This document shows positions 58,580 to 64,000 of a DNA stretch of 64,000 bases, piece by piece. This stretch comes from AC-37 sp036386455 (GTDB lineage: Bacteria > Actinomycetota > Thermoleophilia > Solirubrobacterales > Thermoleophilaceae): positions 1 through 64,000 of the forward strand of contig DASVVS010000056.1 in NCBI GenBank assembly GCA_036386455.1. The letters run 5' to 3'. Every line of letters starts with the position of its first letter. Within the stretch, counting starts at the first letter, position 1. Under the pieces are notes generated by a model that was given only the letters and a program-made list of their open reading frames with translations, ran no database searches and had not been told where the DNA came from. The position numbers and the translations under genes are program-made.

Positions 58580-59087
58580 CCTCGAGCCGCTCGTCCCAGG
58601 CGATCGGCCGCCGGCGCAGGTAGCCGTCGCGCTCGACCAGGTACGCGCCCATCCGCTGGAGCGGCGGCGAGTAGCAGTGGATCGTGACCGCCGGCTCCTC
58701 CGTCACGTTCAGCACGCGGTGGATCTCGGTCTCGTCGAAGTGGAAGCCCTCGCCGGGCCCGGGGTCGATCCGGCGCGGCTCGCGGCCCCAGACCGGCCGC
58801 TCCTCGCGCACGCTGCCCGACGCGACCGCCACGCCGCCCGAGGACTCGTCGTGGTCGTGGAAGCCCGTGTCGTGCCCGGGCATCCAGCAGATCAGCCAGA
58901 TGCCGATGTGGTCGTCCACGTAGAGCGAGGTGTACTGGCGCTCCGCCGGGTCGTGGTTCACGAAGCGCTCCCACAGCTCCGGCGTGTCCACCACGGCCTG
59001 CGCCACCCGCGCGAGCTCGGCCGAGTCGAGCTTGCGCGCCGGCAGCGTGAGCGCCTTCGCGATCGTCACCCAGTCGGCGTTGGTCAT
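58482..59087 (-). CDS. Cysteine dioxygenase-type cupin
   Basis: 201 residues. The metal motif GFHDHDESSGG and the later His (EIHRVLN) match the three-His iron site of the cysteine-dioxygenase family, which oxidises thiols such as cysteine to sulfinates; CYSPPL is a further family mark. ATG 59087. The last 33 residues (Ala/Ser/Arg-rich) are encoded antisense to the MerR gene, so the native C-terminus may be shorter. Confidence 0.85.
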   Translation of the reverse strand: MTNADWVTIAKALTLPARKLDSAELARVAQAVVDTPELWERFVNHDPAERQYTSLYVDDHIGIWLICWMPGHDTGFHDHDESSGGVAVASGSVREERPVWGREPRRIDPGPGEGFHFDETEIHRVLNVTEEPAVTIHCYSPPLQRMGAYLVERDGYLRRRPIAWDERLEAKSGVASAPPAAASSEAPRSGRSAARGRRRSA

Positions 59088-59110
59088 GAGCGCCGGAGGT
59101 TACCCCCGGG

Positions 59111-59134
59111 CGATGGCGCGAAAACGCGCCATCG
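59111..59134 (-). terminator. Perfect 10-bp hairpin after the ceramidase-like gene
   Basis: CGATGGCGCG-AAAA-CGCGCCATCG lies 20 bases beyond the ceramidase-like stop and 23 bases upstream of the cupin start. There is no T-run, but the four-base loop and perfect stem make it a good stop for transcription coming from the right. Confidence 0.6.
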
Positions 59135-59154
59135 CGCCTCGCGGCGCGTCCGCG

Positions 59155-62049
59155 CTAGCTGCCGGTGTTGCCGCAGGCGTCCTCGACCGACAGGATGCTC
59201 GCGCTGGCGCCCGCGGGGACGCTCGTGGCGAACTCGAGCCGCTTCGCGTCGATCCCGACGGGGATCTCCTCTGACGCGCCTCCGGGACGGGTGATGCGCA
59301 TGATCGCGAAGCCGTGCCGCACGCGCCGGTTGAGCACCGCGAGCGCGTCCGCGGGAAGGCCCGCGTACTCGGCGCGCGCCCGTGCCACGCCGTTCTGGAC
59401 GGTCCGCGAGTACACGTTGAGGTCCGCTCGCGTGAGCGTGAAGGGCTCGCTGATCGCCTGGTAGTCGGCCTCGTCCCCCGTCTTGACCGCCCGGCCCCGG
59501 ACGCGGAACCGGTAGCGGCCGAGCGCGTCGCACTCCGTGAACTGCCAGGTCTCGGTCCAGACCCCCGTCTTGTGGTCGACCTGGGTGGTGTCCATCACCG
59601 AGTCGTCCTGCGCCACCGCGGCGAAGTCCGCGGCGGGCGTGTTCGGGTTGTCGTACTCGAGCGTGACGAACGTTCGACCGCGCGGCGCGTCGATGGCGGG
59701 GTCGCCGCCGTTCCAGCGGAAGGTCGCCTTCCCGAGCCGCTTGATCGTGTTCTCCGGTTGAGCGACCGGCTCGCCCGCCTGCGGCGTCGGCTTGCCGACG
59801 GGGTTGTTGGGCGTGCCGGGGGAGACCTGCGGCGGCTCGGGCGCGGAGGCGGGTGCGGGGGCGCCGGAGTAGAGGGAGCTCGCGAGCCCCTGCGCGACGT
59901 CGCGGTAGTAGGTCGCCTGCGCGCGGCCCCAGAGCGTGAAGCCCGCCTCGTAGTGGCAGTACGGGTACTCGTCGGGCGTCGCGGTGTACGAGTTGTAGCT
60001 GTTCGTCAGCCCCGCGATGATCGCGCCGCTCGGAGCCTGCGCGCCCGCGACTCCGGCGATCGCGTTCTTGATGCGGCGGCCCGCCTGCGTGGTGATCTCG
60101 CTCGGGAACGCGGCGACCGCGACCGGCCCGACCCTGAGCAGCGACACGGGGTGCACGTTCGGGACCCCGGCCGGTGCCGCCACGGCGGGGAACTTGTTCC
60201 CCTGGCCGGGTCCCGCGGGCGGGGGGTTGTCGCTCGGCGCGCACGGGCGGCTGCCGGCCGGCCACACCTGGTCGAAGCCCTCCGGGATCGGATCGACCAG
60301 CACGCCGAGTCCCAGCACGGGGAAGGCGGCCAGGGACCCGTCGCTCGTCTGCTTGGTCGCGTCGAGCGACATGTAGGTGTGCCGCGAGTCGATCGCGGGC
60401 GATCCGCTCATCGCGCGCCCCGCGTTGCGCCAGGCCGCGAGGATCCCGGCCGAGATCTTCCGGCCGGCCGAGTTCGCGCCGCCGAAGCTCGAGTTCGAGA
60501 GCTCGAGCTGCTTGTGGGCGCCCGCGGGCTCCGTCGGGTCGCTCTCCACTCCGCCGTCGGGTGAGACGTCGCCCTCGGCTCCGTTCGTCCAGACGTTCAC
60601 CGGGCGCTGGGCGGGCGGGCGGCCCGCGACGACCGCGTCGCGGAGCATCTCCTCCTCGACCAGCCGCTCGGTGGTGGCGGCGTGGTCGCCGGAGAAGAGC
60701 AGGTTCTCGTCGCCGAACGAGGTGGGGTGGGCGGCGAAGTTCGACCACGCTCCGAGCGGTGCTCCCTTGGCGTCGTCCACGCGGATGACCGTGACCTGCG
60801 GGTCCACCGCCTTGTTGTTGTCGGCCTTCTCGTCGCTGGGAGCGTCGGGGTTCAGGACGAACGCCTCCTGGCTGCGGTTGCGGGAGGCCCCGCGAAGCGT
60901 GGTGGTGCCGACGCCCACGCGCGCCGGCTGGAGCCGCTGGTTCGCGTTCCGGATCGCCTCCACGACGCCGGTCACGACGATCTCGAAGACGCGCGGGTCG
61001 TAGACGTCGCCGCCCGCGACTCCGTAGCCCATGTTGTCGGCGGACCAGATCGCGCCGCTCGACGAGTGCGTGTGGGTGGAGGAGAGGAAGAAGCGCTCTC
61101 CGCTGATCCCGAGGTCGGCGACGCGCTTGAGGACCTCCTGGGTGAACGCGTACGGGTGGCCACCCAGGTCCACCATCGCGAGCGCGTACTTCTTCCCGCC
61201 GGCCTCGATGACGATCGCCCGGGCGCGGATGCGCGTGTGGATGCCGTTGCTCGGCCTGAACGACTTCGCGTAGAGGTTGGTGTCGGGGTCGCCGATGTAC
61301 TGGAGGATCGGGTCGATGCCGATCGAGGCCGGGTTCGACGGATCGAAGGGCGGATCCGTGTCAGGTCCCAGCACGCGCGAGCGCGCCGTGTAGGCGAACA
61401 TCGGCGTGCCGGTGGGCGGCGTGCTGTCGGCGTCGGCCGCGCCGGCGCGAATGGTGATCGGGTCGTTCGGGACGGGCGGGGCCGGCGGCGGTGGCGTGCC
61501 CGGAGGCTCCAGCCCCGGCCCGCCCTGGCCCGGAGTCGACCCCGGCGATCCGGGAACGCCCGGCGCCCCGGGAACGCCCGGCGCCGTGCAGCCCGTCTTG
61601 CGGCCGTGCTTCAGCGTCTTCGAGTGGCGGACGAGCGTGGTGCGCTGGTCGTCGCGCTTGGTGCCGTAGCGGCGCGAGGAGGCGAACGCGCTGACGCGCA
61701 CGTCGCGGCAGGCGTCGCGCGCCGCCTGGATCAGCCGCCGCGCCTCCTTCGTGAGCTTCAGGGTGTAGACGCGGCTGTGCGCCCTGCGGAAGCGCAGCTT
61801 GCGCTCGGTCACGATCCGCATCGGCCGCGGCCCGAGGTCGAGCCCGAGGCCGCGCAGCCGCACGCGCGCCGGCGGCTTGCCGATCCCGACCCGCAGCGAC
61901 AGCTTGCGTGTCTTCAGCGCGGTGCGCTCGTCCTTCGTGAGGATGGTGATGCTCGGCTTGGCCCCGCGCTTCGAGCGCACCGCCGAGGCGGGCGAGGCGA
62001 GCACGAGACCGGCGCACGCGAGCAGGGCCGCGAGCAGCGCGACGCGCAT
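59155..62049 (-). CDS. Secreted neutral ceramidase-like hydrolase with collagen-like linker
   Basis: 964 residues with a signal peptide (RVALLAALLACAGLVLA). Residues about 30-150 form a basic domain with two Cys, followed by a Gly-x-Pro linker (GVPGAPGVPGSPG, then a Pro run). From about 215 the neutral/alkaline ceramidase fold appears: SSTHTHSSSG, FAAHPTSFG (zinc His) and NGAEGDVSP; later GLTNSYNSY and an Ig-like C-terminal domain. The family hydrolyses N-acylsphingosine; the natural substrate here is unknown. ATG 62049 is preferred over an earlier ATG at 62082. Confidence 0.88.
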   Translation of the reverse strand: MRVALLAALLACAGLVLASPASAVRSKRGAKPSITILTKDERTALKTRKLSLRVGIGKPPARVRLRGLGLDLGPRPMRIVTERKLRFRRAHSRVYTLKLTKEARRLIQAARDACRDVRVSAFASSRRYGTKRDDQRTTLVRHSKTLKHGRKTGCTAPGVPGAPGVPGSPGSTPGQGGPGLEPPGTPPPPAPPVPNDPITIRAGAADADSTPPTGTPMFAYTARSRVLGPDTDPPFDPSNPASIGIDPILQYIGDPDTNLYAKSFRPSNGIHTRIRARAIVIEAGGKKYALAMVDLGGHPYAFTQEVLKRVADLGISGERFFLSSTHTHSSSGAIWSADNMGYGVAGGDVYDPRVFEIVVTGVVEAIRNANQRLQPARVGVGTTTLRGASRNRSQEAFVLNPDAPSDEKADNNKAVDPQVTVIRVDDAKGAPLGAWSNFAAHPTSFGDENLLFSGDHAATTERLVEEEMLRDAVVAGRPPAQRPVNVWTNGAEGDVSPDGGVESDPTEPAGAHKQLELSNSSFGGANSAGRKISAGILAAWRNAGRAMSGSPAIDSRHTYMSLDATKQTSDGSLAAFPVLGLGVLVDPIPEGFDQVWPAGSRPCAPSDNPPPAGPGQGNKFPAVAAPAGVPNVHPVSLLRVGPVAVAAFPSEITTQAGRRIKNAIAGVAGAQAPSGAIIAGLTNSYNSYTATPDEYPYCHYEAGFTLWGRAQATYYRDVAQGLASSLYSGAPAPASAPEPPQVSPGTPNNPVGKPTPQAGEPVAQPENTIKRLGKATFRWNGGDPAIDAPRGRTFVTLEYDNPNTPAADFAAVAQDDSVMDTTQVDHKTGVWTETWQFTECDALGRYRFRVRGRAVKTGDEADYQAISEPFTLTRADLNVYSRTVQNGVARARAEYAGLPADALAVLNRRVRHGFAIMRITRPGGASEEIPVGIDAKRLEFATSVPAGASASILSVEDACGNTGS

Positions 62050-62111
62050 CGTTCCCACCCTGGCTCTGGTCCCCCGCGACATTCCCCGCAGGGGATTGTG
62101 GCAGCGAACGG

Positions 62112-62945
62112 CTATCCGCCGAGCAGGTTCGCCTTCTGCTCCTGGAACTCGGCCTCCGTGAGCGCCCCGGCGTCGCGCAGCTTCGCCAGCCGCTCGATCT
62201 GCTCGATCAGCGTCGGGGGCGAGCCGCCGGACGCCGCCGCGCCCGCGCCGGCCATGCCGCCCATGCCCGGCATGCCGGCCCCGGCCATGCCCGGCATGCC
62301 GGCCCCGGCCATGCCCGGCATGCCCGCGCCGCCGAAGCCGCCCATGCCGGCGCCGGCGCCGGCGATCGAATCGGAGGTGAACGCGTGCACCGGCTGGCCC
62401 TGCCCGTCCGGCGGCCGCGTCTTGATGTACTGCGCCGGCGGCGTGACCGCGTAGCGCGGGTCGGTCTCGAGCGCGACGTTGTCCGTGTTCGCCGGGTCGT
62501 AGGCCACCTCGACCAGGTAGCCGGGCTGCACGACCGAGCCGAACGGCAACACGATCTTCCGCTGGTGGATGAACTCCTGGCCGTTGCGCGGCTTCACGCG
62601 CAGCGTCAGGTACACCTGCGGCTGGTTGTTGATCTCCATGTTGGTGCCCTCGACGCCCTCGATGACGGCGGTCGCGCGCTCGCCGGTCTGGAAGAGCTGC
62701 GCCTCCGCGGCCTGCTTGTTGGCGATGCTCGAGTACCAGCCGCCGACGCCGAGCGCCACGATCACCCAGATCACGCCGATCATCGCGAACGTGCCGCCCG
62801 TGATCGTCAGGCCCATGTTGGAGAACGCGTCGCCGGACGTCAGGCCCATCACCAGCAGGACGGCGCCCACGACCGCGAACGCGAGACCTCCGACCATGAA
62901 GAAGCTCAGGGTGCCCCTTCGCTGACGCCCCGCCGGACTCACCAT
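62112..62945 (-). CDS. Membrane protein with Gly-Met repeats and C-terminal SHOCT domain
   Basis: 277 residues. Two membrane segments (about 12-33 and 43-68) are followed by a soluble beta domain (ATAVIEGVEGTNMEIN, YLVEVAYDPANT), a Gly/Ala/Met-rich repeat region, then the SHOCT motif IEQIERLAKLRDAGALTEAE, used for oligomerisation. A role in membrane stress or protein association is possible. ATG 62945 follows GAGG and overlaps the upstream DUF2804 gene. Confidence 0.8.
   Translation of the reverse strand: MVSPAGRQRRGTLSFFMVGGLAFAVVGAVLLVMGLTSGDAFSNMGLTITGGTFAMIGVIWVIVALGVGGWYSSIANKQAAEAQLFQTGERATAVIEGVEGTNMEINNQPQVYLTLRVKPRNGQEFIHQRKIVLPFGSVVQPGYLVEVAYDPANTDNVALETDPRYAVTPPAQYIKTRPPDGQGQPVHAFTSDSIAGAGAGMGGFGGAGMPGMAGAGMPGMAGAGMPGMGGMAGAGAAASGGSPPTLIEQIERLAKLRDAGALTEAEFQEQKANLLGG
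62246..62338 (-). repeat. In-frame 24-base tandem repeats in the SHOCT gene
   Basis: Copies of a unit encoding GAGMPGMA follow each other in this stretch and degrade at the edges. The DNA is nearly identical between copies, so the number may vary by slippage. Confidence 0.75.
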
Positions 62946-63772
62946 CTGACCTCGTGCCATTCCATCACCCCATATCCGTCGCTCAACACGCACCCACCGG
63001 GCAGTTCGCCCCTGAAAGTCCCGAACGGCTGCCGGTACGAGCTGCGGATCACCAGCAGGTTCGTCCGCTCCTCCCGCACCGACCACTCGCTGAAGCGCAG
63101 CTCGCCGCCCTCCTCGAACCGGACCCGCGACAGGTCCTCGGCGATCTCGACCGGCCCCGGCTCGAACTCCTCGCCGTCGATCCAGATCGCCCGCTCCGAC
63201 CCCTTCGGAGGGTCGTTCACGCCGGTCACGAGGTTCCAGCCCACGCGCTCGCCGTCGTCCGTGTGCCCCACGCCCGCGCACCAGCGCCAGCTCGTGCGGC
63301 GCTCGTGGTAGCCGGCGGTGTCGTCGATCACGCCGAGGCAGTCGAGCTCGGTGCGCCGGCCGCCGGTCTCCACGGTCCCGCGCACGGGGATGCCGGCCTG
63401 CTTGCGCGTCCAGACGAACCCGGCGCGGCCGCTCGGGTGCAGCGACTCCACGCCGCCGTCCTCGTCGAAGAGCAGGTCGATGCGCACGTCGCCGTCCTCG
63501 ACGCGGCCGCGGGAGCCGTCGATGCGCACGCCCCCGGAGCCGAGCGTCGTGCGCGTCACGATCGGCCGGCCGGGCTCCGCGATCGCCCAGAAGGTCTGCC
63601 GCACCGGGCCGATCGCGACCTCGGCCACGCACGCCATCAGCTCGGGCGAGTAGGCGCCCAGGTAGCGCCAGCGCTTGAGGGGCCGTCCGCGGCGTGCCGC
63701 GCGCATCGACGCGGGCGGGAGCGGGATCCCGGCGTCGCGTACCGCGGGGCCGCGCGTGGATGCGAGCTGCAC
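62939..63772 (-). CDS. DUF2804 protein
   Basis: 277 residues from GTG 63772. The block PLKRWRYLGAYSPELMACVAEV... and the following RQTFWAIAEP, ASTRGP and SWRWCAGVGHTDDG pieces match DUF2804, a lipocalin-like beta-barrel family with no known reaction. GGAGG lies 13 bases upstream of the start. It overlaps the SHOCT gene by seven bases and diverges from the gene at 63824. Confidence 0.82.
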   Translation of the reverse strand: MQLASTRGPAVRDAGIPLPPASMRAARRGRPLKRWRYLGAYSPELMACVAEVAIGPVRQTFWAIAEPGRPIVTRTTLGSGGVRIDGSRGRVEDGDVRIDLLFDEDGGVESLHPSGRAGFVWTRKQAGIPVRGTVETGGRRTELDCLGVIDDTAGYHERRTSWRWCAGVGHTDDGERVGWNLVTGVNDPPKGSERAIWIDGEEFEPGPVEIAEDLSRVRFEEGGELRFSEWSVREERTNLLVIRSSYRQPFGTFRGELPGGCVLSDGYGVMEWHEVRW

Positions 63773-63790
63773 GGACGGAACCGTACCTCC

Positions 63791-63808
63791 GTAGGCCTTG
63801 GCGCCTAC
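63791..63808. promoter_or_regulatory. Dyad between the DUF2804 gene and the next gene
   Basis: GTAGGC-N6-GCCTAC in the 51-base divergent promoter region. Possibly an operator shared by both genes. Confidence 0.3.
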
Positions 63809-63823
63809 CCTCGGGGGGCAGGG

Positions 63824-64000
63824 ATGCGCCCCCGCCTGACCTCGATGCTCGCCGTGCTCGCGCTGGCCGCGGCGGCCGCGCCCGCCGCTGGCGCGGCGAC
63901 GTTCGCCGCCCCGGTCGACCCGCCGGCGATCGAGCCCGGCTGCGACTACGGCGACACGGAATGCCTCGACCGCGGCAGCCGCCACGCGGGAGTCGACTAC
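63824..64000 (+). CDS. Secreted protein, 5' end only
   Basis: 59 codons visible before the window ends. A signal peptide (LTSMLAVLALAAAAAPAAGA) precedes a mature part with two cysteines (GCDYGDTECLD). ATG follows GGGGGGCAGGG. Function not determinable from this fragment. Confidence 0.6.
   Translation, partial: MRPRLTSMLAVLALAAAAAPAAGAATFAAPVDPPAIEPGCDYGDTECLDRGSRHAGVDY

Noticed and set aside
58580..59086. Plus-strand frames opposite the cupin gene as an extension of the acyl-CoA operon
   Set aside because: The MerR frame ends at 58579 and the minus strand shows the dioxygenase metal motif.
1..64000. Search for CRISPR arrays, insertion sequences, prophage genes, rRNA and complete tRNA genes
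   Set aside because: No regularly spaced repeats, transposase or integrase motifs, structural phage genes or RNA gene signatures were found by reading; a computed search was not possible.

Overview
The window is GC-rich throughout (above 70 percent by eye), with GTG and TTG starts common and many 4-base ATGA/GTGA gene overlaps. Secreted proteins often carry Arg/Lys-rich or Gly/Pro-rich tails. One RTX-repeat protein ends in a Cys-Gly-x-Gly-x-Asp type module. There is also a rubredoxin, a probable deazaflavin-dependent oxidoreductase and many acyl-CoA enzymes. Together this points to a chromosomal segment of an actinobacterium of the Thermoleophilia type (Solirubrobacter/Conexibacter relatives); that placement is inferred, not proven. 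I see no rRNA, tRNA, CRISPR array, prophage or intact insertion sequence.

Layout. 1-10.6 kb: a J-domain protein (cut by the edge), a DacB-type carboxypeptidase, a patatin-like lipase, a deacetylase/glycosyltransferase fusion with a Gly/Ser-rich membrane partner, a HisC-like aminotransferase and an acyl-CoA synthetase. 10.7-17.7 kb: housekeeping and redox genes (Nif3-like, PQQ-type sugar dehydrogenase, SCP2, Fe-alcohol dehydrogenase, RTX protein, Nudix, rubredoxin). 17.7-20.0 kb: a three-gene unit of a Tat-exported protein, a TIM-barrel glycosidase and a beta-trefoil-like protein. 20.1-27.2 kb: biotin synthesis (bioA, then bioB-bioF-bioD plus a peroxiredoxin-like gene). 27.2-37.4 kb: a secreted S1 protease, a crotonase next to a free-standing biotinyl carrier, glpK and a PlsC-like acyltransferase, a MarR/SRPBCC pair, ArfB and several short-chain dehydrogenases (SDRs). 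37.4-46.3 kb: secreted PHP-like hydrolase, an SDR between two NTF2-like genes, and a 1197-residue cyclase/ATPase/TPR regulator. 46.4-48.0 kb: a nucleotidyltransferase/winged-helix pair behind a palindromic operator, resembling a toxin-antitoxin or abortive-infection module. 48.0-52.0 kb: two acyl-CoA dehydrogenases around small genes. 52.0-52.8 kb: a CAP-domain wall protein behind a cyclic-di-AMP riboswitch. 52.8-58.6 kb: a tightly overlapping six-gene acyl-CoA operon. 58.5-64 kb: cysteine dioxygenase-like cupin, ceramidase-like enzyme, SHOCT and DUF2804 proteins, and the start of a secreted protein.

How the genes fit together. Biotin made by the bio genes would serve the 70-residue biotinyl carrier (29.5 kb) and the carboxyltransferase (53.6 kb), although no biotin carboxylase is visible here. 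CoA ligase, acyl-CoA dehydrogenases, crotonases, SDRs, CaiB-type CoA transferase and a beta-keto-acid cleavage enzyme together suggest catabolism of unusual carboxylic acids. Glycerol kinase and the acyltransferase belong to phospholipid synthesis.

Most notable: the c-di-AMP riboswitch (52571-52705, minus strand), the nucleotidyltransferase/HTH module (46433-48042), the BKACE-carboxylase-CoA transferase operon, a hairpin that would bury the bioB ribosome binding site, and low-complexity tails on both BioB and BioF.
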